A stretch of 60,685 nt of DNA from Streptomyces sp. H27-H5 (GTDB lineage Bacteria > Actinomycetota > Actinomycetes > Streptomycetales > Streptomycetaceae): the NCBI RefSeq assembly GCF_026627505.1, contig NZ_JAPNLK010000056.1, forward strand, positions 1 to 60,685, read 5' to 3'. Each line of letters starts with the position of its first letter. Position 1 is the stretch's first letter. Both the position numbers and the translations under genes were made by a program. Below the pieces are notes generated by a model that ran no database searches, had not been told where the DNA came from, and saw only the letters and a program-made list of their open reading frames with translations. Positions 49,087 to 58,019 of this stretch are shown here, piece after piece.

Positions 49087-49617
49087 ATGACCGCCGCCAT
49101 CACCCCGCTCACCCCCGCCGACCTGGCCGCGTACCGCGACGAGCTCGCCGATCTGCTCGTCGCGGTCGTCGCCGGGGGATCCTCCCTCGGCTTCCTGACC
49201 GGACTCGACCGCGCCGGGGCCGCCGCCTGGTGGGACGGGCTGCTGCCCGCCGTCGAGGACGGCTCCCTCGCACTGTGGGTCTCCCGCGACGGCGCCGACG
49301 GCCCCGTCGACGGCACGGTGGGCTGGTACCGGGAGGCGAAGCCCAACGGCCGCCACCGCGCCGAGGTCCGCAAGCTCATGGTCCACCCCGCCGCCCGCGG
49401 CCGGGGCACCGGCCGCGCGTTGCTCGCCGAGGCGGAACGGGCCGCGGCGCGGGCCGGCGTGGTCCTGCTGTTCCTGGACACCGAGACCGGCAGCGGGGCC
49501 GAGCACGTCTACCGCTCCGCCGGATGGACCGAGGTCGGCACGATCCCCGACTACGCCACCGACCCGCACGGCCGGCTCCGCCCCACCACCCTCTTCTACA
49601 AGCACCCGCAGGGGTGA
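49087..49617 (+). CDS. GNAT family N-acetyltransferase
   Basis: A 176-residue acetyltransferase. The acetyl-CoA loop is KLMVHPAARGRGTGRALLAEAERAA, followed by LLFLDTETGSGAEHVYRSAGWTEVGTIPDYA, the pattern of phosphinothricin/small-molecule GNATs. A TATCCT -10 lies 6 bp before ATG 49087. It starts just after the ACAD operon but probably has its own promoter. The melC1 gene follows 61 bp later. Confidence 0.87.
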   Translation: MTAAITPLTPADLAAYRDELADLLVAVVAGGSSLGFLTGLDRAGAAAWWDGLLPAVEDGSLALWVSRDGADGPVDGTVGWYREAKPNGRHRAEVRKLMVHPAARGRGTGRALLAEAERAAARAGVVLLFLDTETGSGAEHVYRSAGWTEVGTIPDYATDPHGRLRPTTLFYKHPQG

Positions 49618-49678
49618 CCTCGCCCCTCGCGCCGCGTTAGTCCCCGTAGTCGCGGGACCACCGAGCGAGGGAGACCGT

Positions 49679-50041
49679 ATGTACGCCGCACCGCCCGCAC
49701 CACTCACCCGGCGCGCGCTCCTGCGCTCGGCCTTCACCGCGGCCGTGCTCGCCGGCACCGCCGCGGCCCTGGCACCCGTACTGCGCGCCCGGCGGCCGCG
49801 TCAGACGGTGACCCCGGCCCCGCTCGCCGAGGAGACCTACCGGGGCCGGCACATCGCCGTGGACCTCGCCGGCGTCCGCATCGACGGGCGCCCGCTGCAC
49901 GTCATGCGCCGTGCGGACGGCAGCTACCTCAGCGGTGTCAACCACTTCGAGTCGTACGGGACCCCCATGGAACTGGCCCGCGCGGCCGTCGACGAACTGG
50001 GCACCAACCAGCTGGCGATGGCCGCCCCCCACCACGGCTGA
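49679..50041 (+). CDS. melC1: Tyrosinase cofactor / caddie protein
   Basis: A 120-residue protein with a Tat-type signal (TRRALLRSAFTAAVLAG). The mature part reads ETYRGRHIAVD and DGRPLHVMRRADGSYLSGVNHFESYGTPMELARAAVDELG, typical of MelC1, which loads copper into the tyrosinase and carries it out of the cell through the Tat path. GAGGGAG lies 7 nt before ATG 49679. MelC2 follows after 16 bp. Confidence 0.92.
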   Translation: MYAAPPAPLTRRALLRSAFTAAVLAGTAAALAPVLRARRPRQTVTPAPLAEETYRGRHIAVDLAGVRIDGRPLHVMRRADGSYLSGVNHFESYGTPMELARAAVDELGTNQLAMAAPHHG

Positions 50042-50057
50042 CGGCAGGAGCCCCGCG

Positions 50058-50921
50058 TTGTACACCCGGCAGAACCAGAAGAACCTGACCAGCGCCCAGA
50101 AGAAGCGGTTCACGGCGGCCGTGCTGGAGCTCAAGCGCAATGGCACCTACGACCAGTTCGTGCGCACCCACGAGAAGTACTTCGTGCCCGACCGGGATCG
50201 AAAGCTCCGCGTCGGCCACATGTCCCCGTCGTTCTTCCCCTGGCACCGCCGCTACCTCCTCGCATTCGAGCGGCAGTTGAGGGCGGTCGACCCGGGCGTG
50301 TCCGTCCCGTACTGGGACTGGACCACCGACACCAGCCCCGTGTCCTCCCTCTGGGCCGACGACTTCCTCGGCGGTACCGGACGCGAGGGCGACCGGCAGG
50401 TGATGACCGGCCCCTTCGCCCACGCCAAGGGGAACTGGACGGTCACCGTCGGCATCACCGAGGCCGCCTACCTCACCCGCAACCTCGGTCGCCCGCAGAA
50501 CCCGATCGCCCTGCCCACCCCCGCCGAACTCCGCTGGGCGATCGACGACCCCACCTACGACACCTCGCCCTGGGACTCCACGGCGAGCGCGGGCGGCTTC
50601 CGCAACAAGCTGGAGGGCTGGGCCGCCCCGAAGAGCGAACGGTGGCGCAACCACAACAAGGTGCACCAGTGGATCGGCGGCCACATGACCGGTGGCACGG
50701 CCCCCAACGACCCCGCGTTCTGGCTCCACCACGCCTTCGTGGACCTCATCTGGGACCGCTGGCAGCAGCGGCACCCGAACTCCGGTTACCTGCCCGCCGC
50801 CCCGCTCGCCCTGGGCGACCTCCAGCGCGGCCGGGTCATCTCCCTGGACGAGCCGATGCCCCCGTGGGACGTCACCCCGCGCGAGATGCTCGGCCACCAG
50901 GGCCTGTACCGCTACGAATGA
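50058..50921 (+). CDS. melC2: Tyrosinase (monophenol monooxygenase)
   Basis: A 287-residue type 3 copper enzyme that makes melanin from tyrosine. I place the start at TTG 50058, with AGGAG 8 nt upstream. With this start the copper A histidines fall at H38, H54 and H63, the same numbers as in the characterised S. castaneoglobisporus enzyme, and copper B at H199, H203 and H225. The signature motifs FFPWHRRYLLAFE and NDPAFWLHHAFVDLIWDRWQ are intact. It has no signal peptide of its own and is exported with MelC1. A strong hairpin follows. Confidence 0.95.
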   Translation: MYTRQNQKNLTSAQKKRFTAAVLELKRNGTYDQFVRTHEKYFVPDRDRKLRVGHMSPSFFPWHRRYLLAFERQLRAVDPGVSVPYWDWTTDTSPVSSLWADDFLGGTGREGDRQVMTGPFAHAKGNWTVTVGITEAAYLTRNLGRPQNPIALPTPAELRWAIDDPTYDTSPWDSTASAGGFRNKLEGWAAPKSERWRNHNKVHQWIGGHMTGGTAPNDPAFWLHHAFVDLIWDRWQQRHPNSGYLPAAPLALGDLQRGRVISLDEPMPPWDVTPREMLGHQGLYRYE

Positions 50922-50939
50922 CCCGCCCGGCCCCACGCG

Positions 50940-50971
50940 GAAGGGCCCCCGCCGCGCGGCGGGGGCCCTTC
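50940..50971. terminator. Hairpin between melC2 and the chaplin gene
   Basis: GAAGGGCCCCCGCCG (50940-50954) pairs with CGGCGGGGGCCCTTC (50957-50971) over 15 bp with a minimal loop, between two convergent genes. Confidence 0.85.
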
Positions 50972-50996
50972 GTCACACGGCCTTCAGGGCAGGCGA

Positions 50997-51278
50997 TCAG
51001 CCGCCGTAGCCCGCGGTGTGGTGCTGGGCGCCGCCACCCGACTGGTTGATGCAGGTGTTGCCGAACGCCGGGTTCAGCAGACCGATCACGTTGATCGTGT
51101 TGCCGCAGACGTTGACGGGGACGTGCACCGGGACCTGGACCAGGTTGCCCGACAGGACACCGGGGGAGCCGACAGCCGCACCGTGCGCTCCGGCATCGGC
51201 GACTGCCAGACCCGCACCGGCAGCGATGCTGCTACCGGCGACAGCGGTGATGGCGAATGCCTTCGCGATACGCGACAT
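50997..51278 (-). CDS. Short chaplin (aerial-hyphae surface protein)
   Basis: A 93-residue secreted protein. The signal peptide spans 1-28 (AVADA cleavage region). One chaplin domain follows (about 32-79): GVLSGNLVQVPVHVPVNVCGNTINVIGLLNPAFGNTCIN, with the two conserved cysteines C58 and C76. A short Gly/His-rich tail (GGGAQHHTAGYGG) ends it. Short chaplins coat aerial hyphae and spores as amyloid films. GAGGAG lies 7 nt before ATG 51278. Confidence 0.93.
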   Translation of the reverse strand: MSRIAKAFAITAVAGSSIAAGAGLAVADAGAHGAAVGSPGVLSGNLVQVPVHVPVNVCGNTINVIGLLNPAFGNTCINQSGGGAQHHTAGYGG

Positions 51279-51614
51279 CAAGATCTCCTCGTGGGAAATA
51301 GGGGGCGCCACGGAATCCGTGGCCTTTGACATGGCATACAACGCGGAGAGGGCGGCGGGGTCACGGGCGCGACACCCACCCGGTGGCGGAACATCGCACG
51401 GACGCACCCGTACGGGTCGATCCCGGCCGCCGCGACCCGCCCCGCACGCCCGCGCGGCCGCCCGCGCACTCCCCGCGCGCGCACCGGTTCGGCCGGCCGG
51501 TGGAGCCGGGCCCGCGCCGGCCGGGTCACGCCTTGTCACCCGTCGCGAGGCTGTGCGACCGTGCCCCGAAGGACGGATTCCGGCGGCGGGCGCACGTCAC
51601 CTCAGGAGGACACG

Positions 51615-53060
51615 ATGAGCTCAGCGGGCGGCGCCCGACCCCGGGTCGCGATCGGGAGCGGTGTGCTCGAAGGCCGCGTGGAGAGCGACGGGAGCGCCGT
51701 CTTCCGCGGCATCCCGTACGCTGCGCCGCCGGTCGGAGCCCTGCGCTTCGCGGCGCCCGCGCCCCCGGCCCGCTGGGACGGGGTCCGCGACGCGGGCGCG
51801 TTCGGACCCACCGCGCCGAAGGTCGCCTACCCGGATCGGTTCGCCGCCCTGCTCCCCGACCCGGACGTCCCCGGCGACGACTGCCTGAACCTCAACGTGT
51901 GGACCCCCGAGCCGACGGCCGGGGCCCGACTGCCGGTCATGGTGTGGATCCACGGCGGCGCCCTCACCCGGGGATCCGCCGCGGTACCCGTCTACGACGG
52001 CGCGGCCTTCGCCCGGGACGGCGTCGTGCTCGTCTCGGTCAACTACCGGCTCGGTGTCCTCGGGTACGGGCTCTTCCCCGACGCCCCCGCCAATCGCGGC
52101 CTGCTCGACCAGATCGCTGCCCTCACCTGGGTCCGGGACAACATCGCGGCCTTCGGCGGGGACCCCGAGCAGGTCACGGTGTTCGGCGAGTCCGCCGGGG
52201 CGATCAGCATCGGAGCCCTGCTCGCCGCGCCCCGGGCGGCGGGGCTGTTCGCCCGGGCCGTCCTGCAGAGCGGCGCACCCGAGGTGATGCCCCGGGACCG
52301 GGTCCGCCCGATGGTCCGCAGGATGGCCTCGCTGCTCAAGGTGCCGGCCACCGCGCGGGCCTTCGCCGATGTCGCCCTGCCCGACCTGCTCGCCGCGCAG
52401 GAGGCGGTGTCGCGCCGGTCGAGCCCGGTCACCGGCGGCCCCGCCTTCGGGCTGGTCGCCGACCCGGACACGCTCCCCGAGGACCCCCTCGCCGCCGTCG
52501 CCCCGGACGTGCCGCTGCTGTTGGGCTGGACCGCCGAGGAGCACCGGCTCTGGCTGGCGCCCACCGGGGCGATGCGGGTCCTGGAGCGGATGGGCCCGCT
52601 CGCCGTGGAACTGGCACGCGTCCGCGCCGGCAAGGGCCGGGACGCGGTACGGGCCCTGCGCGCGGAACGCCCCGCCGCCGGCCCCGCCGACCTCGCCGGG
52701 CACCTGCTCACGGACCGGCTCCTGCGGGATCCGCTGCGGCGCCTCGCCGGATCCCGCCGGGAGGCCCCGAGCCACCTCTACGAGTTCCGGTGGCCCAGCG
52801 GGATCCCCGGGCTCGGCGCCTGCCACGCCCTGGAGCTGGGCTTCGTGTTCGACACCCTCCACAAGCCGGAATCCTCCTGGCTGGTCGGGCCCGACGCGCC
52901 CCAGGCCCTCGCGGACGAGATGCACGCGGCCTGGGTCCGCTTCGCCGTCACGGGCGACCCGGGCTGGGCGCCGTGGGACGGCGACGGCCCGCCGAAGGTG
53001 TTCGGCGGGCCGGAGCGCGAGGAGCGGGCGTCGGAGCGGGCCGTGGGCGTCGCTCCGTAG
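51615..53060 (+). CDS. Type B carboxylesterase
   Basis: A 481-residue serine esterase. The fold markers are AVFRGIPYAAPPVGALRF, EDCLNLNVW-type DDCLNLNVWTPE, the oxyanion VMVWIHGGAL, and the nucleophile S193 in VFGESAGA. C-terminal histidine motif: LGACHALELGFVF. It cleaves carboxylic esters, with a substrate that cannot be fixed. No signal peptide. AGGAGGA lies 6 nt before ATG 51615. It converges on the tethered esterase gene with an 11-bp gap and no hairpin. Confidence 0.9.
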   Translation: MSSAGGARPRVAIGSGVLEGRVESDGSAVFRGIPYAAPPVGALRFAAPAPPARWDGVRDAGAFGPTAPKVAYPDRFAALLPDPDVPGDDCLNLNVWTPEPTAGARLPVMVWIHGGALTRGSAAVPVYDGAAFARDGVVLVSVNYRLGVLGYGLFPDAPANRGLLDQIAALTWVRDNIAAFGGDPEQVTVFGESAGAISIGALLAAPRAAGLFARAVLQSGAPEVMPRDRVRPMVRRMASLLKVPATARAFADVALPDLLAAQEAVSRRSSPVTGGPAFGLVADPDTLPEDPLAAVAPDVPLLLGWTAEEHRLWLAPTGAMRVLERMGPLAVELARVRAGKGRDAVRALRAERPAAGPADLAGHLLTDRLLRDPLRRLAGSRREAPSHLYEFRWPSGIPGLGACHALELGFVFDTLHKPESSWLVGPDAPQALADEMHAAWVRFAVTGDPGWAPWDGDGPPKVFGGPEREERASERAVGVAP

Positions 53061-53070
53061 GACGGTCGGG

Positions 53071-54462
53071 TTACTCGACCGGTCCCTCCATCACCTTGCT
53101 GATGAACTGGATCGGTCCCTCGCCCATGTTCGGGACGTACGTCTTGGCGTTGTGCTGACCGTTGGGGATGACCCTCAGGCTGGTGTGGACGGGCCCCTTG
53201 CCGTAGGTGGCGATGAACTTCTTCACGTCCGGCAGGGTCTTCTTGTTGTTCTCGTTGTCGCCGACCTGGAACGCGAGGTAGACGTCCGGGCCCTTCTTCT
53301 CGATGAGCTGCTTGGCGAGCAGCTCCGGGTTGTTCTCGGCCTTCTCCTTCTCGTGGCCCCTCCACAGCGAGGAGTCGGGCAGGATGTCCGGGCCGGAGCA
53401 GATCGCGGCCTTGAACTTCTCCGGGTACTTCAGCACGGCCTTGAGGCTGGCGAAGCCGCCGGTGGAGGAGCCCATGTAGGCCCAGCCGTCCCTCGACTTG
53501 ACGGTGCGGAAGTTCTGCCGCATCAGGTCCGGGACGTCATCGGTGAGCCAGGTGCCCATCTTGGGCTGGGCGGGGATGTCCGAGCCGTCCCAGTAGATGC
53601 CCTTGTCGTCGGGACCCGGGTTCAGCACGGGCATGGCGAGGATGAACGGCTTGCTCTTCCCCTCGCTGTACCACTTGCTGATGCTGTTCTGGAGGCCGAG
53701 GTCGGTGCCCATCCAGTAGTTGGTCGGGTAGCCGGCGCCACCGGGCAGGGCGATCATGACGGGGAAGCCGCTCTTGGCGAACTTGGGGTCGTTGTACTCC
53801 TTCGGAGCCCAGACCCACACCTTGCCCTTGAAGCCGGACTTCTTGCCGTCCAGCGTGGTGACGGCCACGTGCGTGCCGTCGGCCAGCGTCATGGAGTTCT
53901 TGAACTGCGCCTTCGGGCCCGTGGGCATCGACATCTTCGAGGTCGCCGGCGGCTTGGCGGCTTCCTCGTTCTTGCCGTCGGGAGCGCCGCCGAAGGAGAC
54001 GTCCTTGCCCTTGTCGCTGAAGGGCGGTATCTCGAAGTGGCTCATCACGAGTGCCGCGACGCCACCGAGCGCGAGGACGGTGGTCCCCGCGATCAGCCAG
54101 CGCTTGACCTTGGACTTGCGCCGGGGCGGCTCGTCGTACGGGGGCTCGTCGTACGACTGCTGTCCGTACTGCGCGTCGGGCCCGCCGTAGGGAGGCTGTT
54201 GGGCGCCGTACTGACCGTTGTACGGGGCGCCGCCCCCGTCGCCGTACGGACCGCCCTGCCGGCCGTACGGGTCGCCGCCCTGCCCGCCCTGGGGCCGGCC
54301 CTGGGCGTCGTACTGCGGCTGCCCGTACGGCTGCCCGTACTGCGGCTGCCGGCCGGGACCGCCGCCCTGCTGCTGGCCGTGGGGCGGCCGGGGCTGCTGC
54401 GGCGGCTGCCCTTCAGGCCGATACGGCGGCTGGTACTGCGGCCCGTCGGGTGCGTACGACAT
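53071..54462 (-). CDS. Membrane-tethered esterase with Pro/Gln/Gly/Tyr-rich cytoplasmic tail
   Basis: A 463-residue protein in three parts. Residues 1 to about 112 are a low-complexity tail with repeated PYG, QYG and PQ units. One helix (121-140) follows a basic RRKSKVKR stop. The outer domain (about 180-463) is an alpha/beta hydrolase of the esterase-D/Fes/antigen 85 group, with nucleophile S333 in GSSTGG, LPGGAGYPTNYWMG and a late histidine in IPNGQHNAKTY. It may act on mycolate-like or siderophore esters; the substrate is unknown. GGAGAG lies 8 nt before ATG 54462. Confidence 0.8.
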   Translation of the reverse strand: MSYAPDGPQYQPPYRPEGQPPQQPRPPHGQQQGGGPGRQPQYGQPYGQPQYDAQGRPQGGQGGDPYGRQGGPYGDGGGAPYNGQYGAQQPPYGGPDAQYGQQSYDEPPYDEPPRRKSKVKRWLIAGTTVLALGGVAALVMSHFEIPPFSDKGKDVSFGGAPDGKNEEAAKPPATSKMSMPTGPKAQFKNSMTLADGTHVAVTTLDGKKSGFKGKVWVWAPKEYNDPKFAKSGFPVMIALPGGAGYPTNYWMGTDLGLQNSISKWYSEGKSKPFILAMPVLNPGPDDKGIYWDGSDIPAQPKMGTWLTDDVPDLMRQNFRTVKSRDGWAYMGSSTGGFASLKAVLKYPEKFKAAICSGPDILPDSSLWRGHEKEKAENNPELLAKQLIEKKGPDVYLAFQVGDNENNKKTLPDVKKFIATYGKGPVHTSLRVIPNGQHNAKTYVPNMGEGPIQFISKVMEGPVE

Positions 54463-54718
54463 GTGCGGTGGCTCTCCGGCTGCTGCTGCCCCGTCGGGGC
54501 GAGGTTTGACTGCTTCCGTTCGAATGATGAACGAAAGTGCTCCGAGGTTCCGCATTTTAACTTCTCTTGACATTCCGCGGGGACGGCCATTGCCCGCCCC
54601 CAGGAAGGTGTGGGGAGTTCCCGTTCTGTTCGCCGGCCATCCCTGGCCCATGCACATGCCGCTGGGTATGGTGCGTCCGCGCCGCCGCCACCCCCCCGCA
54701 CGCCCGGAGGTATGTCCC

Positions 54719-55609
54719 GTGTTTGGCATGTCCCTTTCACGTCCCCGCCGCTCGACCGCCCTGGCCTCCGCCTTCGGCGTGACCGTCGCGGGCGTCGCCG
54801 CATGGGCGGGCATCGCAGCCGCCCAGCCCGCCCACGCGGCCGCCCTTCCCGCCCCCGACCACGTCGTCGTCGTGGTCTTCGAGAACCACGCCTACAACCA
54901 GGTCATCGGCAGCTCCAGCGCGCCCTACATCAACTCGCTGAAGACCGGCGGAGCCAACCTCACCCAGTCCTACGGCATCACCCACCCCAGTCAGCCGAAC
55001 TACCTCCAGCTCTTCTCGGGCTCGAACCAGGGGGTCACCGGCGACAGTTGCTACACCCCCGGCTTCAGCTCCGCACCCAACCTCGCCTCCGAACTGATCG
55101 CCGCCGGCAAGAGCTGGGCCAGCTACAACGAGACCCTCCCCGCCCAGGGCTCCACCACGTGCAGCAGCGGCAACTACGCCCGCAAGCACAACCCCTGGTT
55201 CGCGTTCTCCAACGTGCCGACCTCCACCGCCAAGACCATGACCCAGTTCCCGACGAACTTCACCACCCTGCCCAAGGTGTCCTTCGTCGTCCCGAACCTC
55301 TGCAACGACATGCACGACTGCTCCGTCGGCACCGGCGACACCTGGCTCAAGAACAACCTCAAGCCCTACGCGGACTGGGCCAAGACCCACAACAGCCTCC
55401 TCGTCGTCACCTTCGACGAGGACAACAGGCTGGCCGGGAACAAGATCCCGACCGTGCTCTACGGCCAACCCGTCACCCCGGGCAGCACCTCCGCCACCAC
55501 CTACAACCACTACGACGTGCTGCGCACCCTGGAGGGCCTGGCCGGGCTGACCACCCACGCCGGCAACGCCGCCGGCGCCCAGGACATCACCGGGATCTGG
55601 GCCTCCTGA
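54719..55609 (+). CDS. Secreted phosphoesterase / acid phosphatase family protein
   Basis: A 296-residue exported protein of the phosphoesterase (phospholipase C/AcpA-type) family. After the signal peptide (1 to about 41, ending AQPAHA) it reads PDHVVVVVFENHAYNQVIGSSSAPYINSL, the conserved start, and LLVVTFDEDNRLAGNKIPTVLYG later, with acidic and asparagine metal ligands. It hydrolyses phosphoesters outside the cell. I chose GTG 54719, which has GGAGG 8 nt upstream; the ATG at 54712 is in another frame. The MFS gene begins 2 bp after its stop. Confidence 0.87.
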   Translation: MFGMSLSRPRRSTALASAFGVTVAGVAAWAGIAAAQPAHAAALPAPDHVVVVVFENHAYNQVIGSSSAPYINSLKTGGANLTQSYGITHPSQPNYLQLFSGSNQGVTGDSCYTPGFSSAPNLASELIAAGKSWASYNETLPAQGSTTCSSGNYARKHNPWFAFSNVPTSTAKTMTQFPTNFTTLPKVSFVVPNLCNDMHDCSVGTGDTWLKNNLKPYADWAKTHNSLLVVTFDEDNRLAGNKIPTVLYGQPVTPGSTSATTYNHYDVLRTLEGLAGLTTHAGNAAGAQDITGIWAS

Positions 55610-55611
55610 CC

Positions 55612-56874
55612 ATGTACGTCGCGGACAGTCGCGGAACCCCCGCGCCCGCCGTGCCCCCCGAGTCGCCGGCCGTCGCCCCGGGCACCCGCCCGGGGCGGCG
55701 CGCCGCGCTCGCCCCCACGGTCCTCGCCCTCGGCACGGTCAGCCTGATCACCGACGTCTCCTCCGAGATGGTCACGGCCGTGCTGCCGCTCTACCTCGTC
55801 GCCGGACTCGGCCTCTCCCCGCTCGGCTTCGGACTGCTCGACGGCCTCTACAACGGCGTCAGCGCCCTGGTCCGGCTCACCGGGGGCCACCTCGGAGACC
55901 GCTTCGGCCGCCACAAGCTCCTCGCCGGGCTCGGCTACGGACTCTCGGCCCTCTGCAAACCGCTGCTGCTGCTCGCGCACACCCTGCCCGCCATCGGGAT
56001 CGTGCTCGCGCTCGACCGCACCGGCAAGGGCCTGCGCACCGCCCCGCGCGACGCGTTGATCTCCCTCTCCGCGACGCCCGGGGAACGCGGCCGGGCCTTC
56101 GGCGTCCACCGGGCCATGGACACCGCCGGCGCGTTGATCGGGCCGATCCTCGCCTTCCTCATCCTGCGCGGCGCCGCCGAGGGCTACGACGCCGTGTTCA
56201 CCGTCAGCGCCTGCGTGGCCGCGCTCGGCGTCCTGGTCCTGGTGCTCTTCGTACCCGGCCGGCGCACCACCCCCGCCCCGGCCGCCGAACCCGTCTCGCT
56301 GCGCGCCGCCCTCGGACTGCTGCGCCGCCGCGACCTGCGCCGCATCGGCCTCTGCGCCCTGCTCCTGGGACTGTGCACGGTCAGCGACGCCTTCGTGTTC
56401 CTGCTGCTCCAGCGGGCCACCGGACTCGCGGACCGCTGGTTCGCGCTGCTGCCGCTCGGCACCGCGGCCGCCTTCTTCCTGCTGGCGCTGCCGCTCGGCC
56501 GACTCGCCGACCGCATCGGCCGCGGGCGCGTCTTCCTCGGCGGGCACCTCGCGCTCCTCGCCGTGTACGGGCTCCTGTTGACCGGCGGCGGACACCCCGC
56601 CCTGCCCTACGCGGTGCTCCTGCTGCACGGCGGTTTCTACGCCGCGACCGACGGGGTGCTGATGGCGGCCGCCGCCGACGCGGTCCCCGAGGAACACCGC
56701 GGCGGCGGGCTCGCCCTCGTCCAGACCGGACAGGCCCTCGCCCGGTTCGCCGCCTCGCTCGGCTTCGGCGCGGCCTGGACCGCCTGGGGCGCCCGCCCGG
56801 CGCTCCTCGTCGCGGCCGCCCTGCTGGCCGCGGTCGTCGCCGGGTGCGTCCGACTGCGGCCCTCGCACAACTGA
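55612..56874 (+). CDS. MFS transporter
   Basis: A 420-residue transporter with twelve helices. The first loop motif is GGHLGDRFGRHKLL, the N-terminal helix contains TVSLITDVSSEMVTAVLPLYLV, and a second GRLADRIGRGRVF occurs in the other half. The first 30 residues are a Pro-rich cytoplasmic tail. Substrate unknown. It lies in a three-gene operon with the secreted phosphoesterase upstream and the TolB-like protein downstream, so it may take up the products of the first. Confidence 0.87.
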   Translation: MYVADSRGTPAPAVPPESPAVAPGTRPGRRAALAPTVLALGTVSLITDVSSEMVTAVLPLYLVAGLGLSPLGFGLLDGLYNGVSALVRLTGGHLGDRFGRHKLLAGLGYGLSALCKPLLLLAHTLPAIGIVLALDRTGKGLRTAPRDALISLSATPGERGRAFGVHRAMDTAGALIGPILAFLILRGAAEGYDAVFTVSACVAALGVLVLVLFVPGRRTTPAPAAEPVSLRAALGLLRRRDLRRIGLCALLLGLCTVSDAFVFLLLQRATGLADRWFALLPLGTAAAFFLLALPLGRLADRIGRGRVFLGGHLALLAVYGLLLTGGGHPALPYAVLLLHGGFYAATDGVLMAAAADAVPEEHRGGGLALVQTGQALARFAASLGFGAAWTAWGARPALLVAAALLAAVVAGCVRLRPSHN

Positions 56875-56896
56875 TCCCCCACCCCGAAAGGTCCCC

Positions 56897-57925
56897 ATGA
56901 CCCTCCAGCGCAGGATCCTGATCCTCGTCTCCGCCGTCGTGCTCCTCGCCGCCGTGGGGGCGCTCGCCGTCGTACGGGCCTCCACGCGCGCCGAGGAGAA
57001 GAACCGGACCCGGGCGGGCGGGCCCCCGGTCAGCCGAGGCGAGGTCTCGCTCGACCGGGGCGACGCCGGGGCGCGGATCGTCTTCCGGAACATGGCCTGG
57101 GGTCCGCACCGCGACGAGCTGGCCACCGCCGCGGCCACCGCACCCGACGGCCCCCGCATCGCGTCCGGCGTGAGGTGCCTGCGCTTCCACTCCGCCGCGG
57201 GCACCGGAATCTGCCTCCAGGCCGTCAAGGGCGGGGTCCAGGACACCTACCGGGCCGTCGTGCTCGACGCCCGTCTCCACGAGGTGTCCGCCCGCCCGCT
57301 GGCGGGCATCCCCACCCGGGCCCGGGTCTCGCCCGGCGGCCGGCTCGCCGCCTGGACGGTCTTCGTCGGCGGTGACTCGTACGCCGGTACGAACTTCTCC
57401 ACCCGGACCTCGCTCCTCGACCTGCGCACCGGCCGGTTCGACGCCTCGTTGGAGGACTTCGCCATCCGCAAGGACGGGAAGGCCTACCGGGACGCCGACG
57501 TCAATTTCTGGGGCGTCACCTTCGCCGCCGACGAGCGGACCTTCTACGCGACGCTCGCGACGGGCGGACGGACCCACCTGGTCCGCGGGGACGTGGTCGA
57601 GCGGACCGTGACCACGCTCCGGGAGAACGTGGAGTGTCCGTCCCTGTCGCCCGACGGGACCCGGCTCGTGTTCAAGAAGCGGGTGCCCGGCCTGTCGGCC
57701 GACGCGCCCTGGAGGTTGTACGCCCTGGATCTCGCGTCCATGCGGGAGACCCCGCTCGCCGAAGACCGCAGCGTGGACGACCAGGTGGTGTGGCGCGACG
57801 GCCGGACCGTCGTCTACTCCCTGCCCGGGGACTTCGGAGCCGACCTGTACACCGTGCCGGCCGACGGCACCGGGGCCCCGGCCCGTCTCATGGCCTCGGC
57901 CCTCGCCCCGGCCTTCCTCGGCTGA
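56897..57925 (+). CDS. Membrane-anchored TolB-like beta-propeller protein
   Basis: A 342-residue protein with an N-terminal signal anchor (about 7-27) and an outer domain of blade-like repeats, such as ARVSPGGRLAAWTVF, FAADERTFYATLATGG, and CPSLSPDGTRLVFKKRV with DQVVWRDGRTVVY. The pattern SPDG followed by a beta strand is that of TolB/WD40-like propellers. Ligand unknown. GAAAGG lies 4 nt before ATG 56897. It completes the operon with the phosphoesterase and MFS genes. Confidence 0.8.
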   Translation: MTLQRRILILVSAVVLLAAVGALAVVRASTRAEEKNRTRAGGPPVSRGEVSLDRGDAGARIVFRNMAWGPHRDELATAAATAPDGPRIASGVRCLRFHSAAGTGICLQAVKGGVQDTYRAVVLDARLHEVSARPLAGIPTRARVSPGGRLAAWTVFVGGDSYAGTNFSTRTSLLDLRTGRFDASLEDFAIRKDGKAYRDADVNFWGVTFAADERTFYATLATGGRTHLVRGDVVERTVTTLRENVECPSLSPDGTRLVFKKRVPGLSADAPWRLYALDLASMRETPLAEDRSVDDQVVWRDGRTVVYSLPGDFGADLYTVPADGTGAPARLMASALAPAFLG

Positions 57926-57966
57926 CGGCCGAGGGGAACGGAACGAGGGCCCGGGAACGAGCGGCC

Positions 57967-57990
57967 GGTGGCGGTGGCGGTGGCGGTGGC
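57967..57990 (+). repeat. Four tandem GGTGGC units
   Basis: A 24-bp microsatellite (GGTGGC x4) lies in the 94-bp gap between the convergent TolB-like and RimJ-type genes. Confidence 0.9.
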
Positions 57991-58019
57991 ACGGGGCCGG
58001 TGCGCCGACCCCGGGAGCG

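Noticed and set aside
49679..50921. A larger secondary-metabolite cluster around the melanin genes
   Set aside because: Only melC1 and melC2 are present; no PKS, NRPS, terpene or RiPP gene is adjacent.
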